A stretch of DNA of 64,000 bases from Bacteroidota bacterium (GTDB taxonomy: Bacteria > Bacteroidota > Bacteroidia > J057 > JADKCL01): assembly GCA_016718825.1 (NCBI GenBank), contig JADKCL010000031.1, forward strand, positions 1 to 64,000, read 5' to 3'. The notes under the pieces were generated by a model. That model did not search any database. It was not told the DNA's origin and saw nothing but the letters and a program-made list of their open reading frames with translations. Each line of letters starts with the position of its first letter. Within the stretch, counting starts at the first letter, position 1. Below are positions 13,001-19,800 of this stretch, piece after piece. Both the position numbers and the translations under genes were made by a program.

Positions 13001-15802
13001 TGCTCCACTCAAAGTGGTTCCAAGATTTACCCCGCCAGAAGGGTCTGTAAACCATACGATATTGTTGCCGGCCGAGATTGCGGACAACTGCGACGTTCCG
13101 CCAGGGCATACCGTGGACGGTGTTGCTGTCGCAGAAGTCGGAGCTGCCAAAGGTGCCACCGTAACCGTCACAGGCGTTCTCGTTGAAGAGGTACAGCCTG
13201 TTGATGCTGCAATCCATGAAAAGAGGACCTGACCGTTCCCGGAACGCACGCCTTGCGTATTGGTTGCAATCACTCCTGAGGAGTAGCTGCTACCGCCACC
13301 ACCGCCGCCATAACCGCCGCCGCCGCCGCCATAATAGCCGCCGCCGCCACCGCCGCCGTAGGTACAGGCGCCGTTTCCACCTGTTCCCAAGGCACCATTG
13401 GTGCCGCATCCCTGACCTTGGTTGTTTCCAAGCAAGCCACCTGCTACTTGTGATCCGCCTAGACCAACATAACTCGTCTGTGAATTACATTGCCAGCCAG
13501 CCTGCCCCGTGGTGCCACCACCTGCACCACCCCATTCCTGCGCACTTGCACAGTTATAACCAGCACCGCCACCGCCACCTGCAACGACTACACGGTTCCC
13601 GAGTCCAGTTCCATTTTGACGGACATCGCTCGCGCCGCCACCACTGCCGGTGTAATTTGTGGTGCTACTTATGCCTCCACCGTTAAATCCGCCTGCAGCT
13701 GAAGGTCCCCGAATACCCTGACCACCCACATATACCGCCAATGTTTGGCCTGGTGTGACGGCAATCGTTGATTGAATCCTTCCGCCGAGTCCACCGGTAC
13801 TCGCCGCATTGGGTCCGCCTTGGGCACCATAGGCGTCTACGGTGATGGAAGTCACCCCCGCAGGAACTGTAAAATTTTGGACGCTGCCCGTGTAGTTAAA
13901 GGTCTGGCTCCCAGGCCCACCGCCGCCGCCGCCGCCGGATTGCGCCTCGGCGTAGTAAGTCGTGGTAATCAATGGATTTACGGCAAAATTTGCCCCGCTC
14001 AGACTTGACCCAAGGCTTACACCGCCCGAAGGCACCGTGTACCATTGAATGGTATTGCCAGAAGAAATGGCACTTAATTGCGAGGTTCCCCCAGCGCAAA
14101 CCGTCGAAGGTGTTGCCGTCGCAGAAGTTGGAGCAGCCAATGGCGCAACAGTAACCGTAACTGGCGTACGCGTAGGTGAGGAACATGGAACCGAACTCCA
14201 AGTCAGGATGACTTCGCCAGGGCCGTTTTGATAGCCCGTCGTGGTCGTTCCTCCTGAAACGCCACCAATATAAGAGGAGCCACCACCTCCACCGTCGCTG
14301 TAGCCGCCGCCGCCGCCGCCGTAATACCCGCCGCCGCCGCCGCCGCCACCTGCCGAGGACCCACCCCCATCACCACCAAGCCCAAGACTTCCAGCAGATT
14401 TCGAACAGGAAGTACCTGCCGGGCCAGCAGCACCGCCGCCGACCTGAGTGCCACCGCCGCCGCCACCTGTACCTGCATTACCCGTCAAACCACCGCCATG
14501 ACCGCCAGCCGCACTGCTCCATCCGGCACCGCCGCCGCCGCCGGCTACGATTACCCGATTGACCAATGCGGTTCCACCAACACGGATATCCGAAGCACCG
14601 CCGCCAGGAGTTCCATTACCGGCACTGCGGTTGGCTCCCCCACCGTTAAATCCACCTGCTGCAAACGTGCAACTCGCATAGGGGTGATTCCCTTGACGGT
14701 CTTCGCCCTGACCACCCACATAAATGTAAATGGTTTGGCCTGCTGTCAAGTTGATCGTTCCTTGCGCCCTGCCACCCAAACCGCCGTTGGTTGGTGTATA
14801 AGAAGTCACATTTCCACCGCGGGCTCCCTTTACATCCACGGTATAGGTACCTGTAGAGGGCGCAACAAAAGTCTGCATGGCGCCAGTATAACTAAATGTC
14901 TGGGAACCAGATCCTCCACTTGCTTGCGCTTCAGCATAATAAGTCGTGGTTACCCCGGGACTAACGGCAAAGTTGGCCCCGCTCGCCGCAGTACCTAGCG
15001 GAACTCCCCCGGAAGGCACCGTGTACCAAGCAATGTTGTTGCCGGAAGAAATCGCACTCAGTTGCGCTGTGGATCCCGGACAAATTGTGGAGGGTGTCGC
15101 GGTTGCAGAAGTAGGCGCTGATGGCACCGCAGTCACGGAAACGGTCGTAGCAAGACGTGTCGCATTTTCGCAGCCGTTGGAGGTATTGTAGGTCGCAGCA
15201 TAAATGGTGGTAGTCGCGCCGTAAAAAGCCGTATAGGAAGTCCCTGTAAACAGCAAGGCACCACCAGAAGGTGCATTGTACCAACGAATCGTATTGCCAC
15301 CTGCGCCAAACGAAGCTGTAACCGTGGCATTCCCAGCACCGCAAAGCGTGGCGCCAGCTGACGAAACAGGTTGAGCACAACCTGCGCCAATACATGAAAT
15401 CGTGGCAGTAAAGCCAGCGTAAACAACGGAACCGTCCGTCGTAAAGCGAATCGTCAATGGTCCCGTGGTTGAGGTAATCGTCGGCAATGCAGGGTTACCA
15501 CTCGTGGGCCCATAAAGCACTGGAGCTCCGACACCGACGCCATTGAAAATGGTGATGTAGTCGTAATTGCCTTCAGTATTGAACTGACTGAAGGTCAAAC
15601 GCACCATGTTGCCAGGTATGCTGGGATAAATCACAGTATAGCCGTTGGCCCCATTGCTGTAGTTGCTGCTGCCAGCATGATCTTGAATCGTGCCCGAGCA
15701 TACCGTATAGGAGTTGTTTCCAGAGAAAGGAACCGTAAATTGGGCCCTCGCAGCAACCACAAACACGACAAGAATTCCAACGACGAGTATAACTTTTTTC
15801 AT
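1259..15802 (-). CDS. Giant secreted surface protein: CUB, Ig-like, glycine-rich, HYR array, LTD, CQN array
   Basis: About 4,847 residues in frame, starting at ATG 15802 (MKKVILVVG) with a signal peptide ending near A-R-A-Q. In order it shows: a CUB-like beta-sandwich (about residues 25-147); an Ig-like module; four large glycine-rich domains separated by Ig-like spacers with the motif PST(V/I)C.G.(T/S)SQLSA (about 290-1560); about 21 HYR units with CPANISVNA, PVG(T/A)DNC and ATCSFTVTV (about 1650-3460); a choice-of-anchor D segment (DMDVYGAGN); a lamin-tail-like domain inserted in a repeat; and a long array of CQN units. It is probably an adhesin or matrix protein exported by T9SS, although the sorting domain is not visible. 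The frame ends at a TGA (1259-1261) created by a one-base deletion. A small secreted protein gene lies 49 bp upstream on the same strand. No enzyme motif was seen. Confidence 0.9.
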   Translation of the reverse strand: MKKVILVVGILVVFVVAARAQFTVPFSGNNSYTVCSGTIQDHAGSSNYSNGANGYTVIYPSIPGNMVRLTFSQFNTEGNYDYITIFNGVGVGAPVLYGPTSGNPALPTITSTTGPLTIRFTTDGSVVYAGFTATISCIGAGCAQPVSSAGATLCGAGNATVTASFGAGGNTIRWYNAPSGGALLFTGTSYTAFYGATTTIYAATYNTSNGCENATRLATTVSVTAVPSAPTSATATPSTICPGSTAQLSAISSGNNIAWYTVPSGGVPLGTAASGANFAVSPGVTTTYYAEAQASGGSGSQTFSYTGAMQTFVAPSTGTYTVDVKGARGGNVTSYTPTNGGLGGRAQGTINLTAGQTIYIYVGGQGEDRQGNHPYASCTFAAGGFNGGGANRSAGNGTPGGGASDIRVGGTALVNRVIVAGGGGGAGWSSAAGGHGGGLTGNAGTGGGGGGTQVGGGAAGPAGTSCSKSAGSLGLGGDGGGSSAGGGGGGGGYYGGGGGGYSDGGGGGSSYIGGVSGGTTTTGYQNGPGEVILTWSSVPCSSPTRTPVTVTVAPLAAPTSATATPSTVCAGGTSQLSAISSGNTIQWYTVPSGGVSLGSSLSGANFAVNPLITTTYYAEAQSGGGGGGGPGSQTFNYTGSVQNFTVPAGVTSITVDAYGAQGGPNAASTGGLGGRIQSTIAVTPGQTLAVYVGGQGIRGPSAAGGFNGGGISSTTNYTGSGGGASDVRQNGTGLGNRVVVAGGGGGAGYNCASAQEWGGAGGGTTGQAGWQCNSQTSYVGLGGSQVAGGLLGNNQGQGCGTNGALGTGGNGACTYGGGGGGGYYGGGGGGYGGGGGGSSYSSGVIATNTQGVRSGNGQVLFSWIAASTGCTSSTRTPVTVTVAPLAAPTSATATPSTVCPGGTSQLSAISAGNNIVWFTDPSGGVNLGTTLSGANFAVNPSVTTTYYAEAQSGSGGGPGSQTFSYTGSAQSFTVPTGVTSITFDVQGAQGGTGYNAPGAVPGLGGRAQATLTVTPGEVLQINVGGQGGPGGTTVGGTAGWNGGGTGGGWSGGRSGGGGGGASDVRRGGTGLGNRILVGAGGGGTGVNHSTGDAGGAGGGLTGANGLTGTYLGAGGTQLAGGAPNGALGQGGNAPGGQTGGGGGGGYYGGGSSAWEGGGGGSSYCTPSGSSGIVHTSGFKSGNGQIILTWNASGALCTSATRTPVTVTVAPLAAPTPVTASPTNICSGGTSQLNATSSGNSINWYTVPSGGISLGSSTSGANFAVSPGSTTTYYAEAYLAGGGGGPGSQTFSYTGSSQTFIVPSGVTSLTVDAYGAQGGNAVGSAVGWVSGPVNVSGGLGGRIQSTLTVVPGQTITINVGGQGTTTAGGFNGGGTPASCPGGTEVIWAGGGGATDLRVGGTALGNRVIVAGGGGGSSGSANTYQGVGGAGGGLTGGNGTFTGGGCLFGSGGSQVAGGTGGNNSCWCGTGATSPAGALGQGGNSVCAPSGLSTCSCSGTGCVSGAGGGGGYYGGGSSLASSGGGGGSSYAGAGTSAITHTQGTRTGNGQVILSWNATSSNCTSPTRTPVTVTVDQFTTANAGPNQSVCGTTATLAGNSPATGVGTWSVVSGPGAITSLNSPTSGVTGLSTGSTTFRWTFPNGACADSQDDVIITGDNNLPAITCPGNISVNASLGACSATVTYTTPIGTDNCGGATTAQIAGLGSGATFPVGTTTNTFRVTDVSGNTATCSFTVTVTDNQAPTITCPANQSVSGTSGAFPCTGLATYTAPVGTDNCSGATTIRTAGLASGSAFPQGVNTVTYQVTAANGATATCSFTITVGSCNAAPIAICQNVTVSANGSCQGTATASQFNNGSSDPNGDPLTFSISPSGPFALGTTNVTLTVSDPFGLSSTCNAIVTVVDNQVPTISCPANISVNATSGACNAAVTFTAPVGTDNCPGATTAQIVGPGSGASFPIGTTTNTFRVTDAAGNTATCSFTVTVIDNQAPVITCPANMSLVAATNTCAATAIYSVPVGTDNCPGASTTQTSGLTSGSAFPVGTTVNTFLVTAGNGVTANCSFTVTVSDNQPPTIICPSNITVNAATGLCAATVSYATPTGSDNCPGASVTVVSGFASGSSFPVGVTTNTFRVTDASGATATCSFTVTVIDNQAPSIICPSNITVNAAPGLCAATVTYTTPVGTDNCPGVNTTQTSGLASGASFPVGVTTNAFKAIAANGTNATCSFTVTVIDNQAPVINCPANMVVNNAFGQCGSPVIYATPTGTDNCPGVITVRTAGLASGSFFPVGTTVNTFRATATNGSFVTCSFTVTVVDNQLPVINCPSNIVVNSSSSNCSAVVSFTTPVGTDNCPGAVTTQIAGFSSGSAFPVGVTTNTFLVTAVGGGTATCSFTVTAIDNQAPTVTCPANISVFATTGTCAANVSYTAPVGTDNCPGASTALIGGLASGASFPVGVTTNTYRVTDAFGNTSTCSFTVTVVDNQLPAITCPASISVNAATNTCSAVVTYTAPVGTDNCSGSVTAQIAGSASGATFPVGVTTNTFRATDASGNSATCSFTITVVDNQAPTITCPANISVNAGSGACTAVVTYTSPVGADNCSGSSTTQIAGLASGATFPVGSTTNTFRVTDASGNSATCSFTVTVVDNQLPTITCPANVSTNASPGNCTATVTYTAPVGADNCSGATTTQIAGLASGATFPAGVTVNTFRVTDAFGNTATCSFTVTVVDNQVPTITCPANISVNASSGLCNAVVSYTAPVGADNCAGSTTTQTVGLASGATYPLGTTTNTYRVTDASGNSATCSFTVTVIDNQAPSITCPANISVNASLGACSATVTYTAPVGSDNCSGATTTQTAGLASGATFPVGTTTNTFRVTDGTGATATCSFTVTVTDNQLPTITCPANISVNATSGNCSAVVTYTAPVGADNCSGATTSQITGLASGATFPVGTTTNTFRVTDAFGNTATCSFTVTVVDNQAPTITCPANISVNASSGLCTAVVTYTAPVGADNCPGATTTQIVGLASGATFPVGTTTNAFRVTDASANTATCSFTVTVVDNQLPTITCPANISVNAGSGLCTAVVTYTAPVGADNCAGASTTQSAGLASGATYPVGTTTNTYRVTDASGNSATCSFTVTVVDNQVPTILCPANISLNASVGACATIVSYSTPVGSDNCTGSTTTQTAGMAGGASFPVGTTTNTFLVTDAFGNTATCSFTVTVIDNQVPSITCPANISVNAGSGLCAATVTYTTPVGTDNCAGSTTTQTAGLGSGASFPVGSTTNTFLVTDAFGNTATCSFTVTVTDNQAPTITCPANITANASVGQCSAPVTFTAPVGSDNCPGATTTQTAGLASGATFPIGTTTNTFLVTDAFGNTATCSFTVTVVDNQAPTIICPANISVNNTPGLCSAVVSYTAPVGSDNCPGPLTAMTSGLASGSVFPVGTTTNTYTVTDASGQTATCSFTVTVNAADMDVYGAGNYIVDGDLTPSTLDLTDFGNPFPGVPVVHTFTIENDGTAPLTISTISMAGPQAANFTVGGITLPVTLAPNATTTFTVTFVATPLGVYNAFVELNSNDCDANPYDFAVKGEVSCQPAAFTTCPANQSLNTGANVCSQVANYTPVIVGAPAPAVTYAFTGATTGTGSGTGSGSTLNLGTTTVTLTATNLCGSTSCTFTVTVTDVEAPNAICQNITLQLNNAGNGTVTTGMVNNGSSDACGIAGLTVNPTSFNCANVSPAPLTELFISEYVEGNGNNKYIELYNPTSGPINLGNYQLRLFANGAGAATTTNTLTGSLAAGATIVYKNSAATIYAGPSTVLTAVNWNGDDAVGVFNTLTNQYADIFGRIGDDPGSAWTATGTSTMDRTLRRKPVVSTGITTSPTGTGPGAFTTLPSEWDAFPVDNVLGLGSHGFIAPNTVVLTVTDVNGNSSTCTANVTVEDTVNPVAICQNVTVQLNSGGNGSTTAAAVNNGSSDACGIQSLSLSQSAFVCAEVGANTEVLTVTDVNGNTSTCTTTVTVQDNIAPIALCQNVTVQLNNTGNGSTTASAVNNGSTDNCAIASLSLSQSAFVCAEVGANTEVLTVTDVNGNSATCSAIITVEDNVAPVAICQNVTVQLNNTGNGTTTASAVNNGSTDACGIQSLALSQSGFVCAEVGANTEVLTVTDVNGNSSTCSTTITVEDNVAPTALCQNITVQLNGSGNATITASQINNGSTDACGVASLALNNTTFTCANFSGNTVILTVTDVNGNSSTCSATVTIEDTISPSALCQNVTVQLDNTGNGSTTAAAVNNGSSDNCAIASLGLSQTAFVCAEVGANTEVLTVTDANGNSTTCSTTITVEDNVAPVALCQNVTVQLDNTGNGSTTAAAVNNGSSDACGIQSLSLTQSAFVCAEVGANTEVLTVTDVNGNSSTCSTTITVEDNVAPVAVCQNITVQLNGSGNASITASQINNGSTDACGVASLALNITTFSCANVNSNTVILTVTDVNSNSSTCAATVSVEDLVAPTAVCQNVTVQLDNTGNGSTTAAAVNNGSSDNCAIASLSLSQSAFVCAEVGANTEVLTVTDVNGNSATCSTTITVEDNVAPVALCQNVTVQLDNTGNGSTTAAAVNNGSSDACGIQSLSLTQSAFVCAEVGTNTEVLTVTDVNGNSSTCSTTITVEDNVAPVALCQNITVQLNGSGNASITASQINNGSTDACGVASLALNITTFSCANVNSNTVILTVTDVNSNSSTCAAIVTVEDLVAPTAVCQNVTVQLDNTGNGSTTAAAVNNGSSDNCAIASLSLSQSAFVCAEVGANTEVLTVTDVNGNSATCSTTITVEDNVAPVALCQNVTVQLDNTGNGSTTAAAVNNGSTDACGIQSLS
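4108..4640 (-). other. Lamin-tail-like (LTD) domain inserted inside a CQN repeat unit
   Basis: The encoded segment (ELFISEYVEGNGNNKYIELY, then NWNGDDAVGVFN and DRTLRRKP) has LTD hallmarks: the LFISEYVEG opening strand and NKYIELYNP. It splits a repeat unit between its strand SFNCANVSP and its closing strand NTVVLTVTDVNGN. LTDs are found in bacterial surface proteins and secreted nucleases; no nuclease motif is present here. Confidence 0.8.
5430..10850 (-). repeat. HYR repeat array, about 21 units with 246-bp period
   Basis: Coding repeats of 82 codons with a precise 246-bp period (for example the D-N-Q linker codons at 5917 and 6163). Each unit has CPANISVNA, a second Cys in G-x-C-x-A-x-V, PVGxDNC, FPVGTTTNTFRVTD and ATCSFTVTV. 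This is the hyalin-repeat family. One divergent CQN-type unit lies at about 10.1-10.3 kb. Confidence 0.85.
11120..14930 (-). repeat. Four glycine-rich modules with GGC/GGN triplet runs
   Basis: Each module starts G-S-Q-T-F-x-Y-T-G, continues V-D-(A/V)-x-G-A-x-G-G, then GG(L/R)xG...YVGGQG and (A/S)D(V/I)RxGGT, and ends in poly-glycine and GNGQVIL(S/T)W. On the plus strand the poly-Gly codons appear as (GCC)n or (CCG)n runs, for example near 11229, 12361, 13309 and 14300. Ig-like spacers separate the modules. Confidence 0.85.
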
Positions 15803-15851
15803 AACCACAACTTTCTAGGATTCCAAAAATGGCTTGATTGACACCAATTAA

Positions 15852-16295
15852 TTACTGCTGATCCAACTCGGTAAGGTCGTACATCTGTGGATGAGCCTTC
15901 ATGTATTCCAGCTTTTCAGGGCTGACCGTCCTTAGTTCTTCCTTACTTAATTTGTACTTTTCTGGTGCTCCCTGATTAGGTTCAAGGCCTAATTCCTCAT
16001 TTCCTTGCGGCCTCGCAACCTCTACCGTGCCGGCATCCAACAACCGAAACCGGTCGGGGTTTGCCTTTACAAATTGCTTCCTTTCAACGGTCATGGACTC
16101 AAATTCAGTGACAGAAATGTCGGTTACCACTCCTTCACCAAGGTTCCCTTCGTTCACTTGCAAAAGTGGCTGCCCTGAAACTGGAGCGTGTGATTGCACG
16201 GACTCCGAGGCTGCGTCTTGCGCCTTGATTGCACCTGAAGCAAATACAAAACAAGACAGCAAAAGGACGAATTTGATTTTCAAAAGCGCTTTCAT
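15852..16295 (-). CDS. Small secreted protein with a duplicated KA(N/H)P motif
   Basis: A 147-residue protein with a clear signal peptide (MKALLKIKFVLLLSCFVF, cleaved near I-K-A-Q). The mature part has two related helices: one around FVKANPDRFRLLD and one around YMKAHPQMYDLTEL, each preceded by a T/S-(V/P)-E cap, so it may be an internal duplication. No enzymatic motif and no sorting domain were seen. It ends 49 bp upstream of the giant gene's ATG on the same strand, so the two are probably cotranscribed, and it may be an accessory of that surface protein (inference). I do not recognise the family. Confidence 0.7.
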   Translation of the reverse strand: MKALLKIKFVLLLSCFVFASGAIKAQDAASESVQSHAPVSGQPLLQVNEGNLGEGVVTDISVTEFESMTVERKQFVKANPDRFRLLDAGTVEVARPQGNEELGLEPNQGAPEKYKLSKEELRTVSPEKLEYMKAHPQMYDLTELDQQ

Positions 16296-16806
16296 ATCAA
16301 CGATTTAAGGGAACACGAAGGAAGAAAATGTTTTCAAACCAGGTTGCAAACGCAATCCTTTGGGAAACGGTGACTGGATTTGTTTCAAATGCGAAGGATC
16401 GTAAGGCTAGAATTGATCGATGAGAATGAGGCACATGACATGCATGAGGAAGAGAATTTGCCCCCCTAAATACTACCCCATTCACCAACAAGAACAACAA
16501 GTACAGTTCTTCGATTGATCTAACCATCCTACAAAAAAACGTTGTCCTATTCCCCTAAAAACTGGCTGCTATGCCCATCCAACTAAAAACAAGATCAAGG
16601 AATAGGAATGCACCGATAATAAAGTCTACTAAATCTATGAAAAAAAGAATTGCCATCAAAAACACGTCTGTATTCTAATGTCATTCTAATATTTCTGGAC
16701 GGAAATTAATTTGCATTCATTGAGGTAGCTCGAAGGTCTATGACACAACGTGGAACGGGGTAACAACTTCCGCTGCTACCCCGTTCCAAATTATATATTT
16801 CTTGAA
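16296..16806. other. Intergenic region, 511 bp
   Basis: AT-rich spacer between the stop of the 16,807-23,352 gene and the start of the small secreted protein. It contains a strong hairpin (16751-16788) next to the upstream gene's stop. The promoter for the 16295 gene should lie here, but I found no exact TAnnTTTG element. Short open frames in it lack a signal peptide or family resemblance and were not called. Confidence 0.6.
16751..16788 (-). terminator. Terminator-like hairpin after the 16,807 gene
   Basis: Perfect 12-bp stem TGGAACGGGGTA (16751-16762) with TACCCCGTTCCA (16777-16788) and a 14-base loop, starting 18 bp after the stop codon on the minus strand. The minus-strand tail is not T-rich, so it may act as a 3'-end stabiliser rather than a strict intrinsic terminator. 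Confidence 0.6.
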
Positions 16807-19800
16807 TTATTCCACGACAAACCGCATCACAGTTTGCTGTGTGGTGTTTCTGCGGAAGCTGGTGATTTTCATCAAATATGTACCGGCGGCAATATTGGAA
16901 AGGTCAAACGAAGCCACATCCATCAGGTGAGCCATTTCAAAAGCATTCACTTTCTTGCCAAACATGTCCCAGATTTCGACCGTCATCGGCCAATCAATGG
17001 GGCTCATCGTACGCAAATTCACCGTTCCCATGCTCGGATTTGGGTACAATTGCAATCCGTTCAATTCGTTGAAAGCTTCCCCAACGGCAACAGGGTCGAC
17101 AAACTCCGTATTGCTCGTGCCAGTACAGCCATTGCTGTCTGTAACCGTAACACTATAGGTTCCAGCCAATGCAGGTGTATAGGTAGCATTGATGGCTCCG
17201 GGAATCTGGTTTCCATTCAGCAACCATTGATAGGTGCTGTAAGTCTGCGTTGTAGACAACGTACCGCTGTTGAGAACCAAAACTGGCGTCGGATTGGGCG
17301 CTACCGTTACTGCCACCGCAGCACTGACCTTGGAACATCCTGCAGCATTCGTCACGGTAACTTGATAGTTTCCGGCGGTTGTGACAGAAATCGTTGCCGT
17401 GGTGGCTCCCGTGCTCCAAAGATAGCTCTGGTATGTGCCTGCACTCAGGACTTCGCTGCCACCTGCACAAATCACCACCGTGGGTCCTGGCGTAATTACA
17501 GGAAGTGGATCGGTCCAAGGCTGATAATTCACGACAATGGTGTCGACCACGACACATCCATTCAAGTCGGTCGTGCTCAAGGTGATGGAGCCGCCCGTGC
17601 CGCTTACCAAAATCGACGTTGTCGTTGCACCTGTACTCCACAGGTAATTGGTCAATCCTGGATCGCCCACGAGTTCCACGGTGTCGCCATCGCAGAGCGA
17701 TAGGGAGCCATTTGCAGTGATCGTGTTGTTGTCTACGACAAATGCATTCAGCGTAATCGTATCAGATGCAGCACAACCATCAACGGAAGTTACAGTGAGG
17801 CTGTAGTCTCCTGGCGTCGTCACCGAGATCGAATTCGTGGTATCACCATTGCTCCAGAGATAACTGTTGAAGGTGTTTGGTGCCGACAATGTTGCAGATA
17901 CCCCCGGGCAGCTTGAGACGTTTGGCCCCAGATTCAGGGTCGCAACAGCGCCGGCCTGAATCACTTGCGTGGCAATTGTAGTACAACCTGCGGCATCTGT
18001 GACGGTGACGGAATAAGTTCCAGCACTCAGATTGACAAGCGTATTGGTGGTGTCACCGGTACTCCAAAGGTAGTCGTATGCCTGACAAGTCTGACCACCG
18101 CTAACGGTGGCTACAAGGCTTCCCGTGTTGATTCCAGCGCACAAAACGCTGTCGCCCGTGATGACGGCAACAATCGGAGTAGGTGCTGTGACAGTATAGG
18201 TGGCGGTCGAAGTGGCGCCCGCTCCATCGGTCACCGTCACAGTCACAGTTCCAGCGCCCAAATTCCCTTCGCTTGCACCAGTACCACCGGTACTCCAGAG
18301 ATAGGTATATGGGGTGCAACCACCTGTGACGGTGCTTGTTACTACAGCATTGGTGTCACTGGCACAAGCCAAATCAAATCCACAGCCAAGCAATGGGCTT
18401 GTAGCACCGACCACGAGCGGCGCGGCGGTAACAGTGATCGTGAAGCTACAAGTCGACGAATTGTTACTGGCATCAGTAGTGGTATAGGTGACTGTCGTCA
18501 CACCCGCAGGAAATGTTGTCCCGGATGTATCACTTCCGACTGTTGTCGGTACGCCGCAATTGTCGGTTCCTGAAGGGGCCAACCAAGTCGCCACTTCAGA
18601 ACAGCCAGGGCCAGCCACCAAACTTTGATTGCCAGGACAGCCGATTACGGGGAAGATGGAATCAATCACCGAAATGGTTGCCGTACAAGTGCTGGAATTG
18701 CCGCTACCATCCGTTGCTGTCAAAACAGCCGAGTTGGCGCCGATATTGCTGCAAGTGAAGGCATTTGGCGTCAAAACCAGACTGCTCACACCACATGGGT
18801 CGGTGGAACCGCTGCCAACGGCCGCGGCCGTAACCGAGGCGTTGCCTCCGGCATCGACCCATACGCTGACGTTCTGACAAACTGCCGAAGGTGCCAAGTT
18901 GTCTACCACGGTAATCGTGGCCGTGCATGTGCTCGAATTTCCGCTTGCATCCGTGGCAGTAAGCACTTCGGTATTGGCGCCGACTTCCGAGCAGACGAAG
19001 GCCGATTGGCTCAGCACAAAGCTTGCAATCGCGCAGTTATCCGACGAACCGTTATTCACAGCTGCGGCCGTGGTCGAACCGTTGCCACTGTTGTCCAACT
19101 GTACCGTTAGGTTTTGGCAAACCGCCACTGGCGAGATATTGTCCTGAACCGTGATGGTGGGAGTGCAGGTGCTGCTGTTGCCGTTCACATCTGTCACTGT
19201 CAAGATAACTGTGGTGCCGCCGAGGTTTCCGCAGTTGAATGTTGCATTGTTGAGGGCCAAGGATTGTACGCCGCAAGCATCGGTCGAACCGTTGTTGACT
19301 TGCGCAGCCGTGATGCTCGCATTGCCCGTGCCGTCCAATTGTACCGTGAGGTTTTGGCAGATCGCTGCCGGTGCCACGTTGTCTTCCACCGTGATGGTCG
19401 TGCTGCATGTCGTCGAATTGCCGTTCACATCGGTGACGGTCAAGACTTCGGTATTCGCACCGACTTCCGAGCAGACAAAGGCTGTCTGGCTCAAGGCCAA
19501 TGACTGGATTCCACAAGCATCCGAAGAGCCGTTGTTGACGGCTGCAGCGGTTGTGGAACCGTTGCCGGTATTGTCCAACTGCACCGTGACGTTCTGACAA
19601 ACTGCCGAAGGTGCCAAGTTGTCTACCACTGTAATCGTAGCAGTGCATGTGCTTGAATTTCCGCTTGCATCCGTTGCTGTAAGCACTTCAGTATTGGCGC
19701 CAAGATCAGCACAGGTGAAACTGGACTGGCTCAAAGCAAACGTTGGCGTACCGCAGGCATCGGTTGATCCCGCGCCAACCGCAGACGGCGTTGCCGTTGC

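Noticed and set aside
16297..16527. 76-codon minus-strand frame in the intergenic region
   Set aside because: No signal peptide, no family resemblance and unlikely composition. It overlaps the presumed promoter region of the small secreted protein.
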